Below, piece after piece: positions 15,724 through 23,405 of a stretch of DNA of 26,189 nucleotides. Each line of letters opens with the position of its first letter. Within the stretch, counting starts at the first letter, position 1. This DNA comes from an uncultured Oscillospiraceae bacterium (GTDB lineage: Bacteria; Bacillota; Clostridia; Oscillospirales; Acutalibacteraceae): assembly GCA_958448165.1 (NCBI GenBank), contig CAUDCW010000019.1, forward strand, positions 1-26,189, read 5' to 3'. The notes below the pieces were generated by a model that made no database searches, was not told the DNA's origin, and saw nothing but the letters and a program-made list of their open reading frames with translations. A program made the translations under genes and the position numbers.

Positions 15724-15755
15724 ATATTGTATTGCTGTAAACAATATGCTATAAT
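15724..15755 (+). promoter_or_regulatory. Promoter with embedded inverted repeat, upstream of the lipoprotein gene
   Basis: TTGTAT (15727-15732), a 17-nt spacer, TATAAT (15750-15755) with TGC before it (extended -10). A perfect inverted repeat ATATTGT-N10-ACAATAT (15724-15747) covers the -35 and reaches the -10, a possible operator. Confidence 0.6.
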
Positions 15756-15774
15756 AATAGTAGGAGGGATTGTT

Positions 15775-16311
15775 ATGACAAAAGTATCAATTAAGGTTGT
15801 TTCGGTAATTCTATTTGTGGTTATGATTGTTGGCTTCTGTTTTGCTGGGTGCGATAATCAATATATGCCTACACTAGAACAGCTTCTTTCTCATATACAA
15901 AAAGAGTTCCCGGAAGCACATATTGGTGCATTCCCTGTAAATCACCTCGGAGAACTTGCCGAAGAATATAAGGAAAAGTGTTCGTCCGTCATTTTTTTCT
16001 TTGAGGATGAGAGCGAAAGCGAGTATTTATTATATCAACCGGTTGTCACACCGGAAGAAACTGCTCGTTGTAATTTCATGAGGCTTTCCTCGGTTGAGAA
16101 TACTAAAAAACAGATAAATGTTGTTATGCCTCTTTTGGATCAAGAGTGGACAGATAGTGATGCTGATGAACTAATATCTAATGGAGAACCAAATGAAGAT
16201 TTTACAGATTGGAGCACCGGCGGATCCGCTGTGTTTACTATTCGTAGTTGGGGATTTTTAATGGTAAGTGACAAACGTGGAATGTGGATTCAAGCTATGA
16301 GCGCAACATAA
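15775..16311 (+). CDS. Lipoprotein of unknown function
   Basis: A 178-residue protein. The lipoprotein signal peptide MTKVSIKVVSVILFVVMIVGFCFAGC gives the lipobox FAGC with Cys26 as the acylated residue (the signal is residues 1-25). A mature acidic domain follows with EEYKEKCSSVIFFFEDESESEYLLY and a WSTGGSAVFTIRSWGF region near the C-terminus. No known fold is recognised. The ATG at 15775 has GGAGGGA at 8 nt; the longer in-frame reading from 15688 crosses the promoter and is not used. The gene is less GC-rich than its neighbours and uses more A/T third positions, so recent acquisition is possible. It is alone in its orientation unit. Confidence 0.78.
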   Translation: MTKVSIKVVSVILFVVMIVGFCFAGCDNQYMPTLEQLLSHIQKEFPEAHIGAFPVNHLGELAEEYKEKCSSVIFFFEDESESEYLLYQPVVTPEETARCNFMRLSSVENTKKQINVVMPLLDQEWTDSDADELISNGEPNEDFTDWSTGGSAVFTIRSWGFLMVSDKRGMWIQAMSAT

Positions 16312-16325
16312 AGGAATAATAAAAG

Positions 16326-16355
16326 AAAAAAGGGGTTGTTCATATGAACAGCCCC
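16326..16355 (-). terminator. Intrinsic terminator of the minus-strand zinc-ribbon gene
   Basis: On the minus strand GGGGCTGTTC-ATAT-GAACAACCCC forms a 10-bp stem with one G-T pair, followed by TTTTTT. It lies 24 nt after the minus-strand stop and 20 nt after the convergent lipoprotein gene. Confidence 0.85.
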
Positions 16356-16378
16356 AAAGTTGTGTTTAAAATTATGTA

Positions 16379-17023
16379 TCAATACTCTCTCAGAATTCTG
16401 ATTCTTCCGATTAAGGGTAGCTCTCTTGCACGTCCCTTAACAGCATTGTAAATGCCGATACCTGCGAGCAGTGCAAACGAACCGTATAAGATAAATGAAA
16501 TAATCGAGTTGATTATCGTAACCGCAATCAATGCGCCCATGCCGGAATAGCCTGCAATGCCGATTATGCTGGTGATTACGGTGTTGACAATAGTCACCGC
16601 AATAAGGTATAAGCACAATGTCAAGCCCTGATTTCCGTGAAATCTCAGATAACGTGAATACGGCTTTACAATCATCGGGATAAAGAACAGGTAGCCGAGA
16701 TAGCTTATCAATGCAAAAATCTTGTTCTCCTGAACGTCAGAAGCGTCATGCATTGAGGTTTCGTCGGCTGTGTCAAAGAAGAATGTCTTTGTCTTGTTCA
16801 CGGCATTGTTTACGCCTGCCTTGAACTTGTCGGACGTTGTGCCGTTGTAGTTCTGCTGAGAAGCGTTATTCTGAAAAGGATTTTGCTTTGCAGTGTTCTG
16901 CTGAGCTGTATTCTGCTGTGCGCCGCCTGACGGCTGGCTCTGATAAGTTACGTTTGTGCCGCACTTTGAGCAATATACAGCTCCGTCGTTTAATTCTGTT
17001 CCGCATTTAGGACAAATAAGCAT
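16379..17023 (-). CDS. Zinc-ribbon membrane protein (DUF4870/Tic20-like membrane domain)
   Basis: A 214-residue protein. An N-terminal zinc ribbon (Cys4, Cys7, Cys18, Cys21; ICPKCGTELNDG) is followed by a Gln/Asn-rich spacer (30-62). The membrane part (about 102-195) has three or four hydrophobic segments with FALISYLGYLFFIP and YSRYLRFHGNQGL, the pattern of DUF4870/Tic20-type small membrane proteins. The function of that family is not established. The ATG at 17023 has GGAGGT at 8 nt; the longer reading begins in the ribosome site itself. The ribbon Cys spacing is identical to that of the cohesin-like protein at 9803, probably because both carry the common short zinc-ribbon type. It ends at a strong terminator. 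Confidence 0.82.
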   Translation of the reverse strand: MLICPKCGTELNDGAVYCSKCGTNVTYQSQPSGGAQQNTAQQNTAKQNPFQNNASQQNYNGTTSDKFKAGVNNAVNKTKTFFFDTADETSMHDASDVQENKIFALISYLGYLFFIPMIVKPYSRYLRFHGNQGLTLCLYLIAVTIVNTVITSIIGIAGYSGMGALIAVTIINSIISFILYGSFALLAGIGIYNAVKGRARELPLIGRIRILREY

Positions 17024-17053
17024 AATGATTACCTCCACTAAAAATTATATTAA

Positions 17054-17212
17054 GAGTTTAGAGTTTGGAGCTTGGAGCTTGCAGATTACAGTAATTTGAA
17101 ACGAGGTCGTAGGGAACGGTCTTGACCGTTCCGGTTCGCTCTGATGAATGTTGTATATGCTCCACAGTGAAGAGTTATTAATACCTCAAAACTGAAAACT
17201 CAAAACTCAAAA
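17054..17212 (+). repeat. Modular intergenic element, one-armed copy with both heptamer arrays
   Basis: Five purine-rich heptamers (17054-17088: GAGTTTA, GAGTTTG, GAGCTTG twice, CAGATTA), then ACGAGGTCGTAGG and a perfect arm GGAACGGTC-TT-GACCGTTCC (17113-17132). About 50 bp follow that match copy I read in reverse, then four complementary heptamers CTCAAAA/CTGAAAA (17185-17212). It lies between two minus-strand genes, within 11 nt of the gatB stop. Confidence 0.8.
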
Positions 17213-17222
17213 CTCATCTAAA

Positions 17223-18635
17223 TTAACCTATCATATCTACAAGCTTCTGTTCGGCTGCAGCAGCGTCCGCCTTGCCTCGGCTGTTCTTCATTATAAAGCC
17301 TACTAAAGCCTTTATTGCCTTTACCTTGCCGTTCTTGTAGTCGGCAACGGCGTTCGGGTTGGCTTCAATCGCCTGCCTGCAAAGCTCGTCAAGTGCGCCC
17401 TCGTCAAGACCGCCCATATCGCTCTCGTCAATAAGCTCGCTCGGTGCTTTGCCTGTTTCGAGCATTTTTGTCAGAGTCTTTTTGGCAAGGTTCATTTTGA
17501 TTTTGCCCTCGTCAAGCAGCTTGATTAAGGCGTTAAGATTCTCGGCGCTTACCTTTATGTCAAATTCCTCTTTTGCGCTGTCGTTGTCAAGAATAGAGAA
17601 AATCTGACCGATAATGAAGTTAGCCGCTGTTCTCGGCGTTTTTGTGCCGTCAATAGCCTTGTCAAAGAACTTCGCAACCTTGTGGTATTTTACAATAAGC
17701 TTTGCGTCATTCTCGGGTATTTCAAGCTCGTTGATATAACGCTCAAGCTTCTGATCGGGAAGCTCGGGCAGAGTAGCTCTGATTTGCTCAACCTTTTCGG
17801 CAGGCACATTTATTGTAACAAGGTCGGGGTCACGGAAGTAGCGGTAGTCGTTTGCGTCCTCCTTGCCTCTCATTGATGAGGTTGTGTCGCTTACCTCGTC
17901 ATAGCGCAGCGTCTGCTGTTCAACCTTGCCGCCGCTTTCAATCAAGTCAACCTGACGAGAAAATTCATATTCCATCGCCTTAGCCATATATGTGATTGAG
18001 TTCATATTCTTGATTTCTGTTCTTGTGCCGTATTCCGTACTTCCGACAGGTCTTACGGAAATATTTACGTCACATCTCATCGAGCCTTCCTGCATTTTGC
18101 AGTCGGAAACACCGATATACTTCATTATAAGCTGAAGCTTTTCAACATATTCCTTGGCTTCCTCAACAGAGCGGATGTCAGGCTCGCTTACAATCTCGAT
18201 AAGCGGAACGCCGCCTCGGTTATAGTCAACATATGTGTCGCCGTGGCTGTGAATAAGCTTGCCTGCGTCCTCCTCAATGTGGATACGGGTCAGGCGGATT
18301 TTTCTGCCGTTGCTCAGCTGAACATAGCCGTTTAAGCACAGCGGCTTGTCGTACTGCGAAATCTGATAAGCCTTCGGCAAATCGGGGTAGCAGTAGTTCT
18401 TTCTGTCCATCTTTGCAATTTCGGGAATTTCGCAGTTTGTGGCAAGTCCTGCCTTTATCGCAAAATTCACAACCTCCTCGTTAAGCTTCGGAAGTGTTCC
18501 CGGCAGACCGATGCAGATAGGACAGCAGTGTGTGTTGGGGTCGCCGCCGAACTTTGTTGTGCAGCCGCAGAAAATCTTTGTGTTCGTTGCAAGCTCAACG
18601 TGTGTTTCAAGTCCGGCTACCATCTCGTATTTCAT
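17223..18635 (-). CDS. gatB: Asp-tRNA(Asn)/Glu-tRNA(Gln) amidotransferase subunit B
   Basis: A 470-residue subunit of GatCAB that binds the mischarged tRNA and phosphorylates the acyl group before amidation. It starts MKYEMVAGLETHVEL, with the zinc site Cys23, Cys25, Cys38 and Cys41, the LPKAYQISQYD region (about 87-97), and the GGVPLIEIVSEPD signature. The helical tail and YqeY-like C-terminal domain are complete. The ATG at 18635 follows GGGGGT; the first four bases overlap the gatA stop (ATGA), showing translational coupling. Last gene of the aspS-gatC-gatA-gatB operon; no clear terminator follows, only the heptamer/hairpin element. Confidence 0.97.
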   Translation of the reverse strand: MKYEMVAGLETHVELATNTKIFCGCTTKFGGDPNTHCCPICIGLPGTLPKLNEEVVNFAIKAGLATNCEIPEIAKMDRKNYCYPDLPKAYQISQYDKPLCLNGYVQLSNGRKIRLTRIHIEEDAGKLIHSHGDTYVDYNRGGVPLIEIVSEPDIRSVEEAKEYVEKLQLIMKYIGVSDCKMQEGSMRCDVNISVRPVGSTEYGTRTEIKNMNSITYMAKAMEYEFSRQVDLIESGGKVEQQTLRYDEVSDTTSSMRGKEDANDYRYFRDPDLVTINVPAEKVEQIRATLPELPDQKLERYINELEIPENDAKLIVKYHKVAKFFDKAIDGTKTPRTAANFIIGQIFSILDNDSAKEEFDIKVSAENLNALIKLLDEGKIKMNLAKKTLTKMLETGKAPSELIDESDMGGLDEGALDELCRQAIEANPNAVADYKNGKVKAIKALVGFIMKNSRGKADAAAAEQKLVDMIG

Positions 18636-20101
18636 AGCAATACCCCCGTTTCTGTTGATTTGAATATATCTGTTCCTACGCACTGCTCATACTGATAAGC
18701 GGCGTTGAGTATTGTGTCCTCACAGAAGCTGTTGCCGATAAGCTGCATACCAATCGGCATTCCCTTTGCGTTGAAGCCGCAGGGGAGAGATACCGCAGGA
18801 AGTCCTGCGATATTCACAGGTACGGTGCAGATGTCGGTGAGGTATGTTTCAATCGGGTCGCTTACCGCCTTGCCGCACTCAAATGCAGTCATCGGAACGG
18901 TAGGAGCGAGCATAACGTCACAGCACTCAAAGGCGTTTTTAAAAGCCTTGACGATTGCGCCCCTTAAGTTCTGCGCCTTTTTGTAGTATGCATCATAATA
19001 GCCTGCGCTCAGAACATATGTGCCGAGGAGAATTCTTCTCTGAACCTCTTTGCCGAAGCCCTCGCTTCTTGTCTTGCATATCATATCGTTTACATCGTTA
19101 TACTTCGGCGTTTTGTAGCCGTAGCGTATGCCGTCATATCTGCCGAGGTTTGACGAAGCCTCGGCACAGGCGATAATATAGTAAACAGGCAGAGCGTATT
19201 TGAGGGAGGGGAGATCGAAGTAAACAATCTCTGCTCCAAGGCTCTCATACACCTTAGCGGCGTTTAAGACAGCCTCTTTAACATCATCTCTTACGCCGTC
19301 AAGATATTCTCTGGCAATGCCGATTTTCATTCCCTTAATCGGGTTCTTCAATGTATCGGCTGTCGTTTTCTTTTTGCCCTGCGAGGTCGAGTCCATTTTA
19401 TCGTAAAAGGCTATTGCGTCAAAAACTGTTGCCGCGTCCTCAACGGTTGTTGTGATTGGTCCAATCTGGTCAAGGCTTGACGCATAGGCGATAAGACCGT
19501 AACGTGAAACAGTGCCGTAGGTCGGTTTTAAACCGACAATGCCGCAGAAGCTCGCCGGCTGACGGATTGAGCCGCCCGTGTCGGAGCCAAGACCGTAAGC
19601 CGCAATGTTGCCGCCTACAGCAGAGGCAACGCCGCCCGAGCTGCCGCCTGCAACATGGTTTGTGTTGTGCGGATTTTTTGCACCGCCGAAGCAGGAGGTT
19701 TCGCACGATGAACCCATTGCGAATTCGTCCATATTCGTCTTGCCGAGAAGCACGGCGTTCTGATTTTTAAGATAATCCCACACAGTTGCGTCATAAATCG
19801 GCTTGTAGCCTTTAAGAATCTTTGAGCAGCAGGTGGTTTCAATTCCCTTTGTAGAGATATTGTCCTTGAGGGTCATCGGAATACCCTCAAGCGGTGCAAG
19901 CTCTTCGCCCTTTGCGATTTTTTCGTCAACCCTTTTCGCTGTTTCAAGCGCAGTGTCGGGTGTGACGTTCACATATGCGTTAAGCTCACCGTTTGTTTTA
20001 TCAATTTCAGAGAGATATTGGTTTGTAAGCTCTGTGCAGGAGATTTCGCGGTTTTTGAGCATAGAGCTTAGCTTGCTGATTTTTCCCTGAATCCGGTTCA
20101 T
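18632..20101 (-). CDS. gatA: Asp-tRNA(Asn)/Glu-tRNA(Gln) amidotransferase subunit A
   Basis: A 489-residue amidase-signature enzyme that releases ammonia from Gln or Asn and passes it to GatB. The Ser-cisSer-Lys catalytic triad is seen as Lys79 (MTLKDN), Ser154 (AGGSSGG) and Ser178 (DTGGSIRQPA), the same numbering as the well-studied Staphylococcus enzyme. The conserved LEGIPMTLKD and GLKPTYG-like stretches are intact, and length is normal. It is 24 nt downstream of gatC and overlaps gatB by 4 nt. Confidence 0.97.
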   Translation of the reverse strand: MNRIQGKISKLSSMLKNREISCTELTNQYLSEIDKTNGELNAYVNVTPDTALETAKRVDEKIAKGEELAPLEGIPMTLKDNISTKGIETTCCSKILKGYKPIYDATVWDYLKNQNAVLLGKTNMDEFAMGSSCETSCFGGAKNPHNTNHVAGGSSGGVASAVGGNIAAYGLGSDTGGSIRQPASFCGIVGLKPTYGTVSRYGLIAYASSLDQIGPITTTVEDAATVFDAIAFYDKMDSTSQGKKKTTADTLKNPIKGMKIGIAREYLDGVRDDVKEAVLNAAKVYESLGAEIVYFDLPSLKYALPVYYIIACAEASSNLGRYDGIRYGYKTPKYNDVNDMICKTRSEGFGKEVQRRILLGTYVLSAGYYDAYYKKAQNLRGAIVKAFKNAFECCDVMLAPTVPMTAFECGKAVSDPIETYLTDICTVPVNIAGLPAVSLPCGFNAKGMPIGMQLIGNSFCEDTILNAAYQYEQCVGTDIFKSTETGVLL

Positions 20102-20125
20102 GTTTTTTCAGTCCTTTCAAATGGA

Positions 20126-20407
20126 TTAAAGCACTCTCTTTTTAACAAGAAAATGGTCATTTTCGCTGTCGTTTGCGTTTTTCAGAATTTCCTCAACGTC
20201 AAGCGACGGTACAACCTCGTCTTTTCTGAGTACATTTGAAAGGTTGTTGATGTTGTCAAATGACTCGCCGTCCTCTGAGGCGTTGTTTATTGTGTTCGCA
20301 AACTCAATAATCTCGCCCATATCCTTTGTCAAAGCGTCAAGCTCCTCTTCGGGGACTGACAATTTTGCAAGATTTGCAATCTGCAATATATCCTCGTGTG
20401 TTACCAT
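20126..20407 (-). CDS. gatC: Asp-tRNA(Asn)/Glu-tRNA(Gln) amidotransferase subunit C
   Basis: A 93-residue belt-like subunit that wraps GatA and GatB. The helical N-terminal half (ILQIANLAKLSVPEEELDAL, EIIEFANTIN) and the extended C-terminal strand ending FLVKKRVL are typical. An AGAGGTG-type site precedes the ATG. It follows aspS by 18 nt, in the usual first position of a gatCAB cluster. Confidence 0.95.
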   Translation of the reverse strand: MVTHEDILQIANLAKLSVPEEELDALTKDMGEIIEFANTINNASEDGESFDNINNLSNVLRKDEVVPSLDVEEILKNANDSENDHFLVKKRVL

Positions 20408-20425
20408 ACTGACACCTCTTTGTAT

Positions 20426-22174
20426 TTATCTTAATTTAATGTGAACCTCACGAAGCTGCTGCTCGGATACCTCATTAGGTGCGCCAAGAAGCACATCCTG
20501 AGCGTTGCTGTTCATCGGGAAAGCGATAACCTCGCGGATATTTTCCTCACCTCTTAAAAGCATTAACATTCTGTCAACGCCCGGCGCCATACCTGCGTGC
20601 GGCGGTGCGCCGTACTGGAATGCGTTGTAGAGGGAAGAGAACTTAGCTTTGAGGTCCTCCTCGCTGTAGCCTGCAATCTCAAACGCCTTAATCATAATGT
20701 CGAGGTCGTGGTTTCTTACAGCACCCGACGAAAGCTCAACGCCGTCGCAGACTATGTCGTACTGATATGCAAGAATGTCGCACGGGTCCATATTCTGCAA
20801 TGCTTCCATACCGCCCTGCGGCATAGAGAACGGGTTGTGAGTGAATATTATTGCGCCCGATTCCTCGTCGTGCTCGTACATCGGGAAGTCAACGATAAAG
20901 CAAAGCTCAAAGCGGCTCTTGTCGATTAAATCAAGGCGGTTTGCAACCTCTGTTCTTATCTGACCTGCAAGCTTCGGAGCTTCCTCGGCTGAATCGGCGA
21001 TAAAGTAAATAACGTCGCCTGCCTTTGAGCCGTTGATTTCAATGAGCTTTTCACGGTCGCCCTCTTTGAGGAACTTGTCGATAGGGCCGTCAAAGGTCAT
21101 ATCCTCTCTTACCTTTACATAGCCAAGACCCTTCATACCGATGGACAGCGCAAACTCCTCCATCTTCTTGAACCATGTCTTTGACTGCTTAGCAGCGTCC
21201 GGAACATTTATTGAACGAACCGTCTTTTTAAGGAACGGCTTGAAGTCTGTTTCTGCGAACATATCGCTTATATCCTTGATAACAAGCGGATTTCTGAGGT
21301 CCGGCTTATCCGTACCGTAGGTTATCATAGCTTCTTTGTACGGAATTCTCTTGAACGGCGGCTTTGAAACCTCCTTGTCGCTGAACCTGGTGAAGGTTTC
21401 ATAAAGCACCTGCTCGGCTACGTCAAAAACGTCCTCCTGTGTTGCAAAAGCCATTTCAAAGTCGAGCTGATAGAACTCGCCGGGTGAGCGGTCTGCTCTT
21501 GCGTCCTCGTCACGGAAGCACGGCGCAATCTGGAAATACTTGTCAAAGCCCGAAACCATTAAAAGCTGCTTGAAAATCTGCGGAGCCTGCGGCAGGGCAT
21601 AGAACTTGCCCTTGTGCTTTCTGCTCGGGATAAGATAATCTCTTGCGCCCTCGGGTGAGCTTGCGGAGAGGATAGGCGTGTTTATCTCGTTAAAGCCAAG
21701 CTCTGTCATTTTTGCACGCAGGAAAGAAACAACCTGACTGCGGAACAGAATATTATCGTGAACCTTCGGATTTCTCAAGTCAAGAAAACGGTATTTAAGT
21801 CTGATGTCCTCTTTTGTGTCGGTTGAGTTGAGAACCTCAAACGGAAGATTATTTTTGCACTTGCCGATAACCTTTAATTCCTCGGTGACAATTTCAACAG
21901 TGCCTGTTGCAATCTTCGGGTTGATTGTTTCTTCATCTCTCTTTACAACCTTGCCGCAGATTGTTACGGTACATTCCTTGTTGACTTCCTTCAGAAGCGC
22001 ATCGTCGTGAACAACAACCTGAACAACGCCGTACTGGTCACGCACGTCGATAAACATAACGCCGCCGTGGTCACGGATTGTTTCAACCCAGCCCGAAACT
22101 CTGACTGTTTTTCCGATGTCGCTTTCTCTCAAATCGCCGCAAAGATGTGTGCGATACACGTTTTCTTTAATCAT
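20426..22174 (-). CDS. aspS: Aspartyl-tRNA synthetase (probably non-discriminating)
   Basis: A 582-residue class IIb synthetase charging tRNA with Asp. An OB-fold anticodon domain (1-105) is followed by the catalytic core: class II motif 2 in CFRDEDARADRSPGEF (219-234) and motif 3 in GMAPGVDRMLMLL (528-540). The large bacterial GAD-type insertion (about 290-420) is present. The anticodon-domain loop reads RDHGGV with His36. That His matches the residue reported in the non-discriminating Pseudomonas enzyme, whereas E. coli has Leu (RDLGS). With gatCAB directly downstream, this suggests Asp is placed on tRNA(Asn) and then amidated. Its AAAGGAA site and own promoter make it the first gene of the operon. 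Confidence 0.97.
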   Translation of the reverse strand: MIKENVYRTHLCGDLRESDIGKTVRVSGWVETIRDHGGVMFIDVRDQYGVVQVVVHDDALLKEVNKECTVTICGKVVKRDEETINPKIATGTVEIVTEELKVIGKCKNNLPFEVLNSTDTKEDIRLKYRFLDLRNPKVHDNILFRSQVVSFLRAKMTELGFNEINTPILSASSPEGARDYLIPSRKHKGKFYALPQAPQIFKQLLMVSGFDKYFQIAPCFRDEDARADRSPGEFYQLDFEMAFATQEDVFDVAEQVLYETFTRFSDKEVSKPPFKRIPYKEAMITYGTDKPDLRNPLVIKDISDMFAETDFKPFLKKTVRSINVPDAAKQSKTWFKKMEEFALSIGMKGLGYVKVREDMTFDGPIDKFLKEGDREKLIEINGSKAGDVIYFIADSAEEAPKLAGQIRTEVANRLDLIDKSRFELCFIVDFPMYEHDEESGAIIFTHNPFSMPQGGMEALQNMDPCDILAYQYDIVCDGVELSSGAVRNHDLDIMIKAFEIAGYSEEDLKAKFSSLYNAFQYGAPPHAGMAPGVDRMLMLLRGEENIREVIAFPMNSNAQDVLLGAPNEVSEQQLREVHIKLR

Positions 22175-22237
22175 AATATAATGTTCCTTTCGGGTATAGA
22201 TTTCGATTCAAACGGCATTATGCCGCATTATTAGCCT

Positions 22238-22266
22238 ATTATAGCATTATTTAACGTTTCTTTCAA
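22238..22266 (-). promoter_or_regulatory. Predicted promoter of the aspS-gatCAB operon
   Basis: On the minus strand TTGAAA (22266-22261), a 17-nt spacer and TATAAT (22243-22238) with TGC before it. The leader of about 56 nt holds a CGGCATTATGCCG palindrome but is too short for a T-box, so no tRNA-sensing leader is seen. Confidence 0.7.
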
Positions 22267-22334
22267 TATTTTTCCGCCGAAAAATTGTGCCACAGCTTAA
22301 TTTTACGAATTTATTCATTCTGCTTCTTTATAAT

Positions 22335-22575
22335 TAGGAATGAGGAATTAGGAGCTGTAACGAGGTCTTAGGGAACAGGCTTGCCTGTTCCGGTTCGAAA
22401 CGCATAATGTTATACTCTATTCTGATTTTGTAGAGTATTGCGATAAATACGCTTATCACGGAACGGTCAAGACCGTTCCCTACAAACCCACAGCCGTGTT
22501 GCAAGTGAATTTTTAATTCAAAGAGCCGCTTGCGGCGACAACCTCATCTCCACTCTCCACTCTTCACTCTCTTAA
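22335..22575 (+). repeat. Modular intergenic element, copy III (complete)
   Basis: It occupies much of the 22175-22670 gap between divergent genes. Three purine-rich heptamers (22335-22355), then a 116-bp core (22368-22483) with arms GGAACAGGC-TT-GCCTGTTCC (22372-22391) and GGAACGGTC-AA-GACCGTTCC (22460-22479). Between the arms, 24 bases (22409-22432) are identical to copy II (8008-8031). A GCCGC-TT-GCGGC hairpin (22525-22536), GACAACC and pyrimidine-rich heptamers CTCCACT, CTCCACT, CTTCACT, CTCTTAA (22548-22575) complete it. Confidence 0.85.
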
Positions 22576-22627
22576 CTCCTATTTCCACGCTTTTTGTCAT
22601 TTTACCCTTTTTTTATTTGTATTATTG

Positions 22628-22636
22628 TGATATACT
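22628..22636 (+). promoter_or_regulatory. Possible extended -10 of the LUD gene
   Basis: TGATATACT fits an extended -10 about 35 nt before the LUD start. No -35 at proper spacing is convincing, so this call is weak. Confidence 0.35.
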
Positions 22637-22670
22637 ATACTAAATATGAAATTAATCGGGGTGGTCTGAA

Positions 22671-23345
22671 ATGGAAAAAATTCCTATGGAGGTTCTTGAT
22701 TTAAAAATCAGGAAAACTATTGAAAATCTCAAAAAAAATAATATGGACGCATACTGCTGTGAAAATGCCGCAGAGGCACAGGCGCTTTTCAAAACGCTTG
22801 TAAAGCCGGGCGACACAATTACTCACGGAGGCTCTGAAACCTTAAAGCAGCTCGGCGTTATAGATTTGCTGAAAAGCGGCGAGTACAATTATCTTGACAG
22901 AAGCGCACCGGGACTCAGCCGTGCAGAGGTGGAAGAAATTTACCGCAAAGCATACTTTGCCGATGTATATCTCACCAGCTCCAATGCCGTTACCGAAAAC
23001 GGCGAGCTTTACAATGTTGACGGCAACTCAAACAGAGTTTCGGCAATTCTTTACGGACCAAAGTCTGTTATCGTTTTTGTCGGCTATAATAAGCTTGTTA
23101 GAAATATTGACGAGGCTGTTACAAGGGTCAAGACGATTGCCGCACCTGCAAACACAATCCGTCTTAACTGTGACACGCCCTGCAATAAAACAGGGGAATG
23201 TGTTTCTCTGAAGAAAAAAGGCGCAGAAATGTGCGAGGGCTGCGGCGGTGACGGCAGAATCTGCTGTAATTACGTTGTAAGCGCACAGCAAAGACACAAA
23301 AACAGGATAAAGGTAATTATCGTTAAAGAACAGCTCGGCTATTGA
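22671..23345 (+). CDS. LUD-domain protein (lactate utilisation, LutC/DUF162-like)
   Basis: A 224-residue cytoplasmic protein of the LUD family, whose LutC and LutB members take part in oxidising L-lactate. The conserved Gly-rich GDTITHGGSETL (47-58) and LTSSNAVTENGELYNVDGNSNRVSAILYGP (101-130) are present. The C-terminal third is Cys-rich: Cys167, 171, 177, 188, 191, 198 and 199, in a pattern (CDTPC, TGEC, CEGC, ICC) that may bind metal. There are no lutA or lutB partners nearby, so this is the stand-alone type common in Clostridia, of unproven role. The ribosome site GGGGTGG is weak but well placed for the ATG at 22671. Ends at a double hairpin shared with a convergent small gene. Confidence 0.88.
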   Translation: MEKIPMEVLDLKIRKTIENLKKNNMDAYCCENAAEAQALFKTLVKPGDTITHGGSETLKQLGVIDLLKSGEYNYLDRSAPGLSRAEVEEIYRKAYFADVYLTSSNAVTENGELYNVDGNSNRVSAILYGPKSVIVFVGYNKLVRNIDEAVTRVKTIAAPANTIRLNCDTPCNKTGECVSLKKKGAEMCEGCGGDGRICCNYVVSAQQRHKNRIKVIIVKEQLGY

Positions 23346-23353
23346 TATGTAAA

Positions 23354-23405
23354 CAGGATACCCGATATATACTCGGGTATCCTGAAAATCAGAAGTTCTG
23401 ATTTT
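23354..23405. terminator. Shared terminator region with two stacked hairpins
   Basis: First stem: CAGGATACCCGA with TCGGGTATCCTG (23354-23384), 12 bp perfect; on the minus strand it is followed by TTTACAT. Second stem: AAAATCAGAA with TTCTGATTTT (23385-23405), 10 bp, ending in T residues on the plus strand. The second stem overlaps the 3' end of the convergent minus-strand gene. Confidence 0.75.

Noticed and set aside
22175..22237. T-box or other tRNA-sensing leader before aspS
   Set aside because: The predicted leader is about 56 nt and lacks a T-box sequence or a terminator/antiterminator pair.
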